From an uncultured Flavobacteriaceae bacterium (GTDB lineage: Bacteria; Bacteroidota; Bacteroidia; Flavobacteriales; Flavobacteriaceae): DNA of 64,000 nt. Of the stretch, positions 25,762-34,196 are shown in pieces; within the stretch, counting starts at the first letter, position 1; the number at the start of each line of letters is the position of its first letter. The notes under the pieces were generated by a model that did not search any database, was not told where the DNA came from, and saw nothing but the letters and a program-made list of their open reading frames with translations. Position numbers and translations under genes: made by a program. The DNA is taken from contig CALIIC010000036.1 of the NCBI GenBank assembly GCA_938020445.1, positions 1 to 64,000 of the forward strand, in the 5' to 3' direction.

Positions 25762-27627
25762 TTAAATAAACTTTTTATCAATTTCATTCTCTGTAATGGT
25801 GACATATACCGGCTTATGAAAGGGGCTCACCAATGGTTCTTTACAGGCAAACAAATCATTTACCAAGGCCAATTGCGAAGCACTTTCCAGTATTTCCCCT
25901 GTCTTCACTGCCAAAGTTTTCGCCAGGGTTTTTGATAAAATATCGGTTTGCGAAAAATTCGCATCCGTCAACTCTTGTTGACAGTCGGCAATTAATTGGT
26001 CCAAAACCATACCTACTTCACTTTCTGCGACCAATAGCGGAACTCCAGAAACCGAAACCGATTCTTCTTCCATCGCATCAAATACAAAACCTACCGCATT
26101 TAGGGTATCCTTTATTTCTTTTAATACGACGATATCCGCTCTTGAAAAAGATAACGAAAGTGGAAACAATAATTGTTGGCTAACGGCTTGTTTTATGGTA
26201 CTGTTCCTTAAAAACTTCTCGTACAAAACCCGTTGATGGGCACGACTCTGATCAATGACCACCATACCCGATTTAATGGTAGTTACAATGTACTTTCTTC
26301 GCAATTGAAAGGTTTTCGCAGTAGACTCCATGGGTTCAGACTGGCCATCAAAAATAGAACCTGTAATGGTATCCGATTCGAATTGCAAACTACTAAAAGC
26401 TTCATCTTTCCCCATTTTTGATTCCAAGCCCACGTAAAGGCTTTCCCAAGCTTGCCCGCCATTATCCGATTTTGACGCTCTTTGGTACGATTTAGTAGCC
26501 ACCCCCTCACTCTTGGATTCTGAAAACGGGTTAAAACCTGCATCTACCGTTACCTTTGGTAGCTCCACACCCTTATTTTTATATGCATAGGGTGTCTCTA
26601 AATTCGGGTCGGCATCAAAATCAATGGATGGCGCCACATGAAACTGTCCCAGACTGTGTTTGACAGCTGATCGTAGAATCGCATACAGCGTATGTTCATC
26701 ATCAAATTTGACCTCTGTTTTTGTAGGATGTATATTAATATCAATAGATGCCGGATCCACTTCTAAATACAGGAAATAGCCCGGATGACTATCCGGTTTC
26801 ACCAATCCCTCAAACGCCGAAACCACAGCGTGATGCAGGTAGGGGCTTTTTATAAATCTATTGTTTACAAAAAAGAATTGCTCTCCCCTACTCTTTTTGG
26901 CAAATGCCGGTTTGTTGATAAAACCTGAAATTTTCACGACCTGTGTATCTTCACCCACAGGCACTAATTTTTGATTTGCCTTACTTCCAAAAATATGCAC
27001 GATCCGTTGCCGTAGATTGCTTATTGGGAGTCCAAAAAGTTCACTGCCATTTACGTAATAATGAAATGCTATTTGCGGGTGTGCCAATGCCACTCTATGA
27101 AACTCGTCTGTAATATGGCGCAATTCTACCGTATCCGATTTTAAAAAATTGCGTCTTGCCGGTATATTAAAAAAAAGGTTTTTGACAGCCATGGAAGTGC
27201 CTTTCGCCACTGCACTGACTTCTTGGAAAATTAGCTTACTACCTTCTATCTTTAAATGCGTGCCCACCTCTGCATCCGCCAATTTCGTTTGCATTTCTAC
27301 ATGAGCTATCGCTGCAATAGAAGCCAAGGCTTCACCGCGAAACCCTTTGGTTGAAAGTTGAAAAAGGTCTTCTGCCCTAGTAATTTTAGAAGTGGCATGT
27401 CTTTCAAAACTCAGGCGGGCATCGGTCTCGCTCATTCCTAAACCATCATCAACGACCTGAATCAAGGTTTTACCACCATTTTTAATGATTAATTTGATGG
27501 CTTTCGAACCTGCATCAATCGCATTTTCGAGTAATTCTTTAACGACCGATGCGGGCCGCTGAACAACTTCTCCCGCCGCAATTTGATTGGCAACGTGATC
27601 TGGTAACAGTTTAATGATATCCCCCAT
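25762..27627 (-). CDS. mutL: DNA mismatch repair protein MutL
   Basis: A 621-residue MutL. The N-terminal GHKL ATPase has ANQIAAGEVVQRPASVVKELLENAIDAG, DDGLGM, HATSKI and TKGFRGEALASI; the C-terminal dimerisation domain covers about 430-621. In the endonuclease motif position it reads DQSRAHQRVLYE (residues 459-470), lacking the first His and the first Glu of DQHA(X)2E(X)4E, so nicking activity is doubtful. It is one base from the upstream small gene and followed at once by rhomboid genes. Confidence 0.95.
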   Translation of the reverse strand: MGDIIKLLPDHVANQIAAGEVVQRPASVVKELLENAIDAGSKAIKLIIKNGGKTLIQVVDDGLGMSETDARLSFERHATSKITRAEDLFQLSTKGFRGEALASIAAIAHVEMQTKLADAEVGTHLKIEGSKLIFQEVSAVAKGTSMAVKNLFFNIPARRNFLKSDTVELRHITDEFHRVALAHPQIAFHYYVNGSELFGLPISNLRQRIVHIFGSKANQKLVPVGEDTQVVKISGFINKPAFAKKSRGEQFFFVNNRFIKSPYLHHAVVSAFEGLVKPDSHPGYFLYLEVDPASIDINIHPTKTEVKFDDEHTLYAILRSAVKHSLGQFHVAPSIDFDADPNLETPYAYKNKGVELPKVTVDAGFNPFSESKSEGVATKSYQRASKSDNGGQAWESLYVGLESKMGKDEAFSSLQFESDTITGSIFDGQSEPMESTAKTFQLRRKYIVTTIKSGMVVIDQSRAHQRVLYEKFLRNSTIKQAVSQQLLFPLSLSFSRADIVVLKEIKDTLNAVGFVFDAMEEESVSVSGVPLLVAESEVGMVLDQLIADCQQELTDANFSQTDILSKTLAKTLAVKTGEILESASQLALVNDLFACKEPLVSPFHKPVYVTITENEIDKKFI

Positions 27628-27926
27628 TACTTTGGCAGGAATATAGAGAGGTCAAAATCGATGATATATAGAAATATCAGCAACAGTACTCCGAGAATAA
27701 TTAGAAAACGAATTTTTAGATTACGATCCCCTTCTTTTCGTAGATCTGACATAGCAGAGCCAAGCTTTCGCTTTAAACCCCGTTGTGTATCTACCGTACT
27801 GCGATACTTATCAAAACGGTGCTCTAGTTTAAAAGGGCTGTCGCCATTTTCGTTTTTATAGTAACGCGGGGAATAGCCGAAAGTTCGGTTCTTTTTTAGT
27901 TTCGTTATTTTATTAAATACTCCCAT
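27627..27926 (-). CDS. Small basic protein with C-terminal membrane helix
   Basis: A 99-residue conserved flavobacterial protein of unknown function. The N-terminal 70 residues are very basic with RTFGYSPRYY and KYRSTVDTQRGLKRKL; one membrane helix covers about 75-94. Relatives are sometimes labelled riboflavin synthase beta subunit, but nothing in the sequence supports that; the label probably comes from the adjacent ribH. The start at 27926 is preferred over an in-frame codon at 27950 because a TAACTTTG box lies 5 bases upstream. Its stop overlaps the mutL start by one base. Confidence 0.7.
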   Translation of the reverse strand: MGVFNKITKLKKNRTFGYSPRYYKNENGDSPFKLEHRFDKYRSTVDTQRGLKRKLGSAMSDLRKEGDRNLKIRFLIILGVLLLIFLYIIDFDLSIFLPK

Positions 27927-27931
27927 ATATT

Positions 27932-27939
27932 CAAAGTTA
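27932..27939 (-). promoter_or_regulatory. -7 element before the small gene and mutL
   Basis: The minus strand reads TAACTTTG, an exact TAnnTTTG match, ending 5 bases before the ATG at 27926. This predicts a nearly leaderless mRNA for the small gene-mutL-rhomboid run. The remaining bases to ribH (27951-28136) contain no gene. Confidence 0.45.
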
Positions 27940-28126
27940 CTTAAAATCAAAAAACATGCCGTAAATCGACTGCCAATTTTTGTTAACAGATCCTAGGTGC
28001 CAATGGTCGTTAACCCCTATAGTACATATGAAAGTTACGGATTAATTATGAGGAAACAGTTCCTGCAGGGAACAAGGCCAATAGATTCCACATTCGTTTA
28101 AAAGCGAAAACAGAAAAACTAAATTT

Positions 28127-28144
28127 GTAGATGGCACTATCTAC
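28127..28144 (-). terminator. Possible ribH terminator
   Basis: GTAGAT (28127-28132) and ATCTAC (28139-28144) form a 6-bp inverted repeat at the ribH stop; on the minus strand it is followed by AAATTTAGTTTTTC. The stem is short and the U run is interrupted, so termination is uncertain. Confidence 0.3.
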
Positions 28145-28619
28145 CTAAAACAGCCATTTTAATAGCGGCTACCGCAGCTTCGGTGCCTTTGTTGCCATGT
28201 ATACCCCCGCTCCTGTCTATCGCTTGCTGTAAGGTGTTATCGGTCAGTACGCAAAAGATTACCGGGGTATCGAATTGTATATTTAAATCTTTAATCCCCT
28301 GCGCCGCAGCACTGCAAACAAAATCGAAGTGTTTGGTTTCCCCTTGAATAACACTACCAATTGCAATAACGGCATCTAGCTCTTGCGTAGAAATCATTTT
28401 TTTACAGCCATAAGTAAGTTCAAAACTCCCCGGCACATCCCAGCGCAAAATGTTCTCCAGTTTTGCCCCGCATTCAAGCAAGGTATCTTTTGCGCCTTGA
28501 AAAAGACCATTTGTGATTTTTGTATTCCATTCAGAAACAACGATCCCAAACCGGAGCTGTTCCGCGTTTGGGATCGTTGTTTTATCGTAAACAGATAAAT
28601 TTTGATTGGCAGTAGCCAT
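28137..28619 (-). CDS. ribH: 6,7-dimethyl-8-ribityllumazine synthase
   Basis: A 160-residue RibH, which condenses the pyrimidinedione with dihydroxybutanone phosphate in riboflavin synthesis. It shows VVSEWNTKITNGLFQGA, VPGSFELTYGCKKM, AIGSVIQGETKHFDFVCSAAAQGI (the conserved GxVIxGxTxHxD loop) and PVIFCVLTDNTLQQAIDR. Full length. Its ATG overlaps the TPR gene stop by one base (TAATG), implying coupled translation. Confidence 0.95.
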   Translation of the reverse strand: MATANQNLSVYDKTTIPNAEQLRFGIVVSEWNTKITNGLFQGAKDTLLECGAKLENILRWDVPGSFELTYGCKKMISTQELDAVIAIGSVIQGETKHFDFVCSAAAQGIKDLNIQFDTPVIFCVLTDNTLQQAIDRSGGIHGNKGTEAAVAAIKMAVLGR

Positions 28620-29386
28620 TAACTTCCACTTTTGGCCATTCCGATGAAAGCATCGATGCTTCGCGCTTCATCAGACTTGGAAAATTCATTTTTAATTCTT
28701 TCGAAATATTGCAACGCTTTCTCTTTTTGCGACAACTCCAAAGCAGTTACTCCCGCCTTGTACAGAAATTTAGGTGTTGTATATTCGTTTGTGTTATGCG
28801 TCAATGCGCCTTCATAATATCCCAATGCTTCCGAAGGTTGGTTCAATTGCATAAATGCATCTCCCAAGCCACCTTTCGCCATAGCTCCCAACACCGCATC
28901 ATCAGATGAAAAATCCCCTAAATGAGCAATGGCCTCTTGGTATTGCTGCATATTCAAATACGCCATTCCCGCTGAGTAGTTCGCCAAATTTGCCGCCTTG
29001 GTTCCGGGATACTCATCTATAATATCCAAAAAACCATATTTTCCTTCACCGCCTTCCAAGGCCAAGTTGAAAAGAGAATCTTTTTGTGCCGTAGCACTCA
29101 AGGCCTGATCAAAGTATTGCTGCGGATAGTACAATTCGTTCGCCGCGTTCGCATCTTTTGGCTTCTGCACAAACTGGTTGTACGCCAAATAACCCAATAA
29201 GGCAACTGCGACCACACCAATGACCCCTAAAATATAGTTTTGGTTGTTAGAAACCCATTCCTCGGTTTTTGAAGCACTTTCGTCAAGGGTACTAAAAACT
29301 TCCGCAGTAGTACTTTCTTGCTCATCTAAACGCTGCTCTTCTACCTTGTCTTTCGGTTTATAGCCCCTTTTTTTATATGTAGCCAT
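28619..29386 (-). CDS. TPR membrane protein, YfgM-like layout
   Basis: A 255-residue protein: charged cytoplasmic N-terminus (1-50), one membrane helix (about 51-70, [19 protein letters not shown]) and a periplasmic tetratricopeptide domain (about 90-250) with repeats such as [22 protein letters not shown] and [21 protein letters not shown]. This layout matches YfgM, an ancillary SecYEG and chaperone partner, although homology to YfgM cannot be shown here. It is divergent from recF across a 127-base region holding two back-to-back -7 boxes. Confidence 0.8.
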   Translation of the reverse strand: MATYKKRGYKPKDKVEEQRLDEQESTTAEVFSTLDESASKTEEWVSNNQNYILGVIGVVAVALLGYLAYNQFVQKPKDANAANELYYPQQYFDQALSATAQKDSLFNLALEGGEGKYGFLDIIDEYPGTKAANLANYSAGMAYLNMQQYQEAIAHLGDFSSDDAVLGAMAKGGLGDAFMQLNQPSEALGYYEGALTHNTNEYTTPKFLYKAGVTALELSQKEKALQYFERIKNEFSKSDEARSIDAFIGMAKSGS

Positions 29387-29407
29387 TTTCTTTTTTTATT
29401 GGTCGCG

Positions 29408-29415
29408 CAAAAATA
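29408..29415 (-). promoter_or_regulatory. -7 element of the TPR-ribH operon
   Basis: The minus strand reads TATTTTTG, 21 bases before the ATG at 29386. Exact match to TAnnTTTG; -33 unclear. Confidence 0.5.
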
Positions 29416-29451
29416 AAGTTTTTATCCAAAACGGGAAGGGTATTTATTCGT

Positions 29452-29459
29452 TATTTTTG
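29452..29459 (+). promoter_or_regulatory. -7 element of the recF gene
   Basis: TATTTTTG lies 54 bases before the preferred recF ATG and is divergent from the TPR-gene box 44 bases away. It overlaps the TTG of the longer recF frame at 29457, which argues against that longer start. Confidence 0.45.
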
Positions 29460-29513
29460 GATATTTTGCCAACCATCGCATCAAAGTCCAATTTACAACT
29501 TGATCAAACTTGC

Positions 29514-30593
29514 ATGTTCCTAAAAAATTTAACCCTGATCAACTATAAGAATTTCGATTCAAAAGAGCTCGAATTCGACCATAAGATCAATTGTTTTGTA
29601 GGCGCAAACGGCATTGGAAAGACCAACATTTTAGATGCCATTTACCATCTGTGTTTTGGCAAAAGTTATTTCAATCCGCTAGCGACCCAGAATGTACGCC
29701 ATGAGGCCGAATTCTTTGTAATCGAAGGCCTTTTTAAAAAAAATGAACGGGATGAGAAAATCGTTTGCAGTTTCAAAAAAGGATCCAAAAAAATAATCAA
29801 GAAAAATGGGAAGACGTATGACAAACTTTCTGACCATATTGGTTTTCTTCCCTTAGTAATTGTTTCTCCGGCCGATAGAGATTTAATCATTGCCGGTAGC
29901 GACACGAGAAGAAAGCTAATAGATTCGGTTATTTCTCAATCGGACAAGGCCTATTTGCAAGATTTAATCAAGTACAACAAGGTACTTGTGCAACGCAACT
30001 CGCTCTTAAAATATTTTGCGGCCAACCAAACCTTTGATATGGACACCCTATCGGTGTACAATGAGCAACTACATCAATACGGTACGTCAATCTTCGAAAA
30101 AAGAGCACTCTTCCTAAAGGCCTTTATTCCAATATTCAAGAAGCAATATCAAAAAATTGCGGGGGATGCCGAAGCGGTTTCGCTAGGGTATGAAAGTAAG
30201 ATGCTACACGAACCATTGGCTTCCTTGTTAGAAAAAAATCAGGAACGCGATCGCGCCCTCCAATATACCAGTGTCGGCGTTCATAAAGATGACCTTAGTT
30301 TTACCATTGAAGGGCATCCGATCAAAAAATTCGGGAGTCAGGGCCAACAAAAATCTTTTTTGATCGCCTTGAAGTTTGCACAGTTTCAGTTTATCAAAGA
30401 GCAAGCAAAAACCACCCCAATCTTGCTTTTGGACGATATTTTTGATAAGTTGGATGCGCAACGGGTTTCTCATATCGTTTCCTTGGTAAATGACGAGAAT
30501 TTTGGGCAATTATTTATTAGTGACACCCATGCCGATCGTACGGAGGAGGTCGTAAAGAAAATTCATCAATCGTATAAGATTTATAAATTGTGA
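29514..30593 (+). CDS. recF: DNA replication and repair protein RecF
   Basis: A 359-residue RecF, an ABC-type ATPase that loads RecA at gaps with RecO and RecR. The N-terminus reads [14 protein letters not shown], Walker A is GANGIGKTN (residues 30-38), then the signature region [17 protein letters not shown] and Walker [16 protein letters not shown] 29514 fits the family start; the longer frame to 29457 would begin with TTG inside the promoter. The next gene is a small lipoprotein 74 bases downstream. Confidence 0.94.
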   Translation: MFLKNLTLINYKNFDSKELEFDHKINCFVGANGIGKTNILDAIYHLCFGKSYFNPLATQNVRHEAEFFVIEGLFKKNERDEKIVCSFKKGSKKIIKKNGKTYDKLSDHIGFLPLVIVSPADRDLIIAGSDTRRKLIDSVISQSDKAYLQDLIKYNKVLVQRNSLLKYFAANQTFDMDTLSVYNEQLHQYGTSIFEKRALFLKAFIPIFKKQYQKIAGDAEAVSLGYESKMLHEPLASLLEKNQERDRALQYTSVGVHKDDLSFTIEGHPIKKFGSQGQQKSFLIALKFAQFQFIKEQAKTTPILLLDDIFDKLDAQRVSHIVSLVNDENFGQLFISDTHADRTEEVVKKIHQSYKIYKL

Positions 30594-30667
30594 TTTTACT
30601 GGTACCTAAGGCGAAAAGAAAGACGTTGGAGCCCCATTTAAATGCTCGAAAACTGAAATACAACGGT

Positions 30668-31087
30668 ATGAAAAAATTAATTCACCTATCATTTCTATTC
30701 TTTGTAGCATGTCAAAGCGAGGTTTCAAAAGAAGATTTAAAACAACTCAATGGTTATTGGGAAATTAAGAAAGTGGTATTCCCTGATGGGACCACCAAAG
30801 AATATAAAAGCAGCAGTACGGTCGACTATTTTGAAATAGAGGACCTAAAAGGCTTTCGCAAAAAAGTACAGCCAAAATTGAACGGCACGTATGATACTTC
30901 GAACGATGCCGAACTATTTACAATAGTGAAAAAAGAACATGGTTTTCAAATGGTATATAAAAACGAATTAAGTGAATGGAGTGAAACGCTCCTATCTTTG
31001 CATGAAACTTCTTTTTCGGTCGTGAACAAAGAAGGGGTCCGCTATGATTACAACCGATTTGAGCCTATAGAATTACCCCCCAAATAA
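30668..31087 (+). CDS. Small lipocalin-like lipoprotein, function unknown
   Basis: A 139-residue lipoprotein: signal sequence and lipobox FVAC (Cys15), then a compact beta-rich domain starting LNGYWEIKKVVFPDGT, a pattern seen in lipocalin-like proteins of Bacteroidota. I do not recognise a specific function. The ATG at 30668 is chosen over a GTG at 30590 because only the shorter form has a signal peptide at its N-terminus. It is followed by a DUF721 gene after 24 bases. Confidence 0.65.
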   Translation: MKKLIHLSFLFFVACQSEVSKEDLKQLNGYWEIKKVVFPDGTTKEYKSSSTVDYFEIEDLKGFRKKVQPKLNGTYDTSNDAELFTIVKKEHGFQMVYKNELSEWSETLLSLHETSFSVVNKEGVRYDYNRFEPIELPPK

Positions 31088-31111
31088 TGTATCAAGAAGA
31101 GAAATTCAATT

Positions 31112-31408
31112 ATGGCTAAAAGAAAAAATGATCACCAACAACTCGGAGAAGCCCTGCAGTCTTTCATTAAGGAAAACCGACTTCAAAAAGGGATCGATAA
31201 AGTAGCGGTAAGAGACGCATGGGCCAATCTTATGGGCAATGGTGTCAATAATTACACCACCTCGGTAGAGCTGCAAAGCAATACCTTGTTCGTTTCCCTC
31301 TCTTCATCGGTATTAAGGGAAGAACTGAGCCATGGCAAATCAAAAATAATTCAAATGTTGAACGAACAATTGGGAAAGGATTTGATAAAAAAAATAGTAC
31401 TTCGCTAA
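31112..31408 (+). CDS. DUF721 (DciA-like) protein
   Basis: A 98-residue DUF721 protein. The KH-like domain shows AVRDAWANLMGNGVNNYT, LQSNTLFVSLSSSVLREELSHGKSKIIQMLNEQLG. DUF721 includes DciA, the ancestral loader of the replicative helicase. Nearness to recF fits a DNA-replication setting, but the short Bacteroidota form lacks most of the DciA extension, so the role is inferred. Confidence 0.8.
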   Translation: MAKRKNDHQQLGEALQSFIKENRLQKGIDKVAVRDAWANLMGNGVNNYTTSVELQSNTLFVSLSSSVLREELSHGKSKIIQMLNEQLGKDLIKKIVLR

Positions 31409-31423
31409 GTTAAATTGTGGTCT

Positions 31424-31993
31424 ATGAAGGAATTGGAGCAGTATATTGTTTCCTATTTTGGCATTCAAACTGTTGACCTTCAAAAGCTTTTGCCATTTTT
31501 TGAAATTCAACAGCTTTCTAAAGGCGATTTTTACGTACAGCAAGATTTCTATTGCGATGCCTTGAGTTTTGTGAAAGAGGGGTTTCTACGCATTTATGCT
31601 GATACGGAAAAGAAGGAAGTAACGCAGTGGATATCATCAAAAGGCTATTTCGTTACTGATTTGGGAAGTCTTGTTTTCAATTCAAAAGCGCGTTTCAGTA
31701 TTCAAGCACTTACGGACTGCGAATTGTTCACCATACGAAAAAGTGACTATCAAAAAATTCATGAGGTCATTGCGAATTGGCCCGTTTTGGAAAAACTGTT
31801 CTTGGCGAAATGTTTTGTTACCTTGGAAGACCGCGTTTTTCAATTATTATCATTACCCGCTACAGAAAGATATCGCCTCTTCTTTGAACAGAACAAAGAA
31901 CTTTTCAACCATGTACCCTTGCAATTTATTGCCTCTATGCTCGGCATGACACCAGAAACGCTGAGCCGTATTCGGGCCGATAGTAGTTCTTGA
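31424..31993 (+). CDS. Crp/Fnr-family regulator
   Basis: A 189-residue regulator with a cyclic-nucleotide-binding-like barrel (about residues 20-125) and a C-terminal winged helix (LQFIASMLGMTPETLSRIRAD). There are no clustered cysteines for an Fnr iron-sulfur cluster, and the effector is unknown. It resembles the large group of flavobacterial Crp-like regulators often found alone beside their targets. The downstream SRPBCC gene, 58 bases on, could be a target. ATG 31424 is preferred over TTG 31415. Confidence 0.82.
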   Translation: MKELEQYIVSYFGIQTVDLQKLLPFFEIQQLSKGDFYVQQDFYCDALSFVKEGFLRIYADTEKKEVTQWISSKGYFVTDLGSLVFNSKARFSIQALTDCELFTIRKSDYQKIHEVIANWPVLEKLFLAKCFVTLEDRVFQLLSLPATERYRLFFEQNKELFNHVPLQFIASMLGMTPETLSRIRADSSS

Positions 31994-32051
31994 TATATGT
32001 CAAGCAAACCAATTATTGATTACAAGACCTTTGCTGTCTAAATTATGCGCA

Positions 32052-32465
32052 ATGACAATTAAAACCGCTATTGAAATCAATGCCAAACCGGAACAGGTCT
32101 GGAATATACTGCTCGATTTTGAATCATACCCCAAATGGAACCCATTTATATGCACAATTACGGGCAATGCAGAAGAGGGAGCATATCTTTCCGTTGCTAT
32201 TGGTGACATGACTTTTAAGCCGAAGGTGCTACAGAATAAAAAGCCATACGAATTCCGTTGGTTGGGACATCTTTGGTTCAAGGGCCTGTTTGACGGAGAG
32301 CATGTTTTCAAGATTACACAACTTACAGAAAACAAAATACTTTTTGAACAAAATGAGCACTTCAAGGGAATCCTGGTGCCATTTTTTAAATCAAAACTAA
32401 ACAAGGAAACCAAACAAGGCTTTGAAGCGATGAACAAAGCTTTGAAAGGTAGATCTGAGCAATAA
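32052..32465 (+). CDS. SRPBCC-domain protein (START/polyketide cyclase fold)
   Basis: A 137-residue SRPBCC protein: IEINAKPEQVWNILLDFESYPKWNPFI at the start is the classic family opening, followed by FEQNEHFKGILVPFF and a C-terminal helix. The fold binds hydrophobic ligands; the ligand is unknown. ATG 32052 is chosen over an upstream in-frame codon at 32016. A shared terminator separates it from the convergent ndk. Confidence 0.8.
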   Translation: MTIKTAIEINAKPEQVWNILLDFESYPKWNPFICTITGNAEEGAYLSVAIGDMTFKPKVLQNKKPYEFRWLGHLWFKGLFDGEHVFKITQLTENKILFEQNEHFKGILVPFFKSKLNKETKQGFEAMNKALKGRSEQ

Positions 32466-32503
32466 AAAAAGCCCGGAGCACCGAAGTGTCCAGGCCTTTT
32501 AAA
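32464..32503. terminator. Bidirectional terminator between SRPBCC gene and ndk
   Basis: AAAAAGCC ... GGCCTTTT arms with an inner GGA-G-CAC/GTG-TCC stem around a CGAA loop. It sits between convergent genes with A and T runs on both sides, so it can work both ways. Confidence 0.7.
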
Positions 32504-32515
32504 TAGCTGATTTTC

Positions 32516-32935
32516 TTAGTAAATTTCTCTGCCGGCAAAATGAAACGCACCTTCGATGGCTGCATTCTCATCGCTGTCAGAACCATGTACCGCGTTCTCA
32601 CCAATATCCTTGGCAAAAAGCTTTCGTATGGTTCCTTCCGCCGCTTCGGCAGGATTTGTAGACCCGATCAACGCTCTAAAATCTTCCACAGCATTGTCTT
32701 TTTCCAAAATGGCGGCAACAATTGGTCCCCTTGTCATAAAAGTAACAAGTTCCCCAAAAAATGGGCGCTCATTATGAACTGAATAAAAAGCTTCCGCATC
32801 CCTTTTGCTTAATTGTGTGTATTTCATAGCGACGATTTTGAAACCGGCACCCGTTATTTTTTCCAATATAGCCCCAATGTGTCCATTCTCAACAGCATCT
32901 GGCTTTAACATCGTAAACGTTCTTTTCGTAGTCAT
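32516..32935 (-). CDS. ndk: Nucleoside diphosphate kinase
   Basis: A 139-residue NDK that transfers the gamma phosphate between nucleotides. It has [10 protein letters not shown] near the start, [27 protein letters not shown] and the active-site His117 in ENAVHGSDS. Full length. A TATTTTTG -7 box lies 17 bases upstream and a shared terminator follows its stop. Confidence 0.97.
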   Translation of the reverse strand: MTTKRTFTMLKPDAVENGHIGAILEKITGAGFKIVAMKYTQLSKRDAEAFYSVHNERPFFGELVTFMTRGPIVAAILEKDNAVEDFRALIGSTNPAEAAEGTIRKLFAKDIGENAVHGSDSDENAAIEGAFHFAGREIY

Positions 32936-32952
32936 TCTTTAAAAATTTTGCG

Positions 32953-32960
32953 CAAAAATA
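32953..32960 (-). promoter_or_regulatory. -7 element of ndk
   Basis: The minus strand reads TATTTTTG, 17 bases before the ndk ATG. Exact TAnnTTTG match. Confidence 0.5.
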
Positions 32961-33071
32961 AGCTTTTCCCTACAATTCACAACTATATTTAGCAGCGCAT
33001 ATGCTATTAAAATTGACGGCTCTGGCACAGCGGTCTAAGAGCATTTAGGAATAACGGATGGTAATTAAGTA

Positions 33072-34121
33072 CTAATACTTGCGGGATAGCTCATTTAAGA
33101 CTTCCCCATCATCCCCGACCATAACAAACTGCGCAGTTCGGCTTAAAAAATCGAATCGCAACAACCCAAAACTTTCTGTAGCCACAACACTTCCCACGCG
33201 AAAGGGATTGTGTTCTTCTTTGAAATTGCTGTACGCATGCGTAAGGCCACTGCTTGTAAAATCGATCAATGGGTAGTCCAATCCGGTGATTTCTATCTGC
33301 GAAAATTCAGAAATATGACGGTCACCCGAAAGCACTATTGCCCCTTTGACCCCACTATCTGAAATTAGCTTTTTCAAACGATCTACCTCATGTGGAAAAT
33401 TCCCCCAACACTCCCATCCATGCTCGTTTGACAACACCTGAATACTACTCACAAGTATTGTGAAATTCGCCGTAGAAGTCTCCAATTCTTTTTGAAGCCA
33501 TTGCCATTGAGTCTCCCCCAGAATAGTGCCTTCCCCATATGCGTTGGGTTTATTTCTTTTGTCAGAATCGTGGTCAGGAGTAAGTGCGGTTCTGAAATAA
33601 CGCGTGTCTAGGACGATGACTTTTACACTACCATTCCATAGTTTGTACTCGTGCGATGTATAAATACCCTCCTGGGACCTTCTAGGACTGTCTTTTGGCA
33701 CCCGCATAAAATCCATAAAAGCTTGCTGGCTCACTCTTTTGATGGGAAAATCTACCCCGGCATCATTTTCACCATAGTCATGATCATCCCAAGTACCAAT
33801 TACAGGAATTGTGGCCGCCAATTTGCGATAACCGGAAACGGCGCTTTGTTCTTCATACATAGCACTGATTTTTTCTATATCCTCCGTATCGGCATAAATG
33901 TTGTCACCACCCCATATCCAAATATCAGGTTCCGCATCGAGGACATCGTCCCATAAAACATTATCAATGGTGCTTTTATTACAAGACCCGAAAGCAATGG
34001 TAAAATCTACCTTCATATCTTGCGCCGCGTTTCCTCCCAAAACTTTAGCATTGTTATTCTGCCTTGCTTTACAACCCAGTAATACAATACAACTCAAAAC
34101 TAACATTAATGTTCTTGTCAT
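33072..34121 (-). CDS. PhoD-like alkaline phosphatase family lipoprotein
   Basis: A 349-residue lipoprotein with lipobox LLGC (about Cys17) and a PhoD-type metallophosphatase domain: FTIAFGSCNKS, EPDIWIWGGDNIYAD, VIGTWDDHDYGENDAG and, nearer the C-terminus, VLSGDRHISEF. The metal ligands Asp, Asn/Asp and His are present. PhoD enzymes cleave phosphodiesters and phosphate esters outside the cell. The ATG at 34121 is chosen over 34160 because a TATTTTTA box (34142-34149) lies between them. Divergent from nrnA. Confidence 0.85.
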   Translation of the reverse strand: MTRTLMLVLSCIVLLGCKARQNNNAKVLGGNAAQDMKVDFTIAFGSCNKSTIDNVLWDDVLDAEPDIWIWGGDNIYADTEDIEKISAMYEEQSAVSGYRKLAATIPVIGTWDDHDYGENDAGVDFPIKRVSQQAFMDFMRVPKDSPRRSQEGIYTSHEYKLWNGSVKVIVLDTRYFRTALTPDHDSDKRNKPNAYGEGTILGETQWQWLQKELETSTANFTILVSSIQVLSNEHGWECWGNFPHEVDRLKKLISDSGVKGAIVLSGDRHISEFSQIEITGLDYPLIDFTSSGLTHAYSNFKEEHNPFRVGSVVATESFGLLRFDFLSRTAQFVMVGDDGEVLNELSRKY

Positions 34122-34159
34122 CCATTCCTTATTTATTCCTGTAAAAATAGCCATTTCCA

Positions 34160-34191
34160 TTGAAGCCCTATAGTATTAAATTGTATCTTTG
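34160..34191 (+). promoter_or_regulatory. nrnA promoter, predicts leaderless mRNA
   Basis: TTG (34160-34162), a 21-base spacer and TATCTTTG (34184-34191) form a full Bacteroidota promoter. The ATG at 34197 follows the G by 5 bases, so transcription should start at the initiation codon. Confidence 0.6.
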
Positions 34192-34196
34192 CCCGC

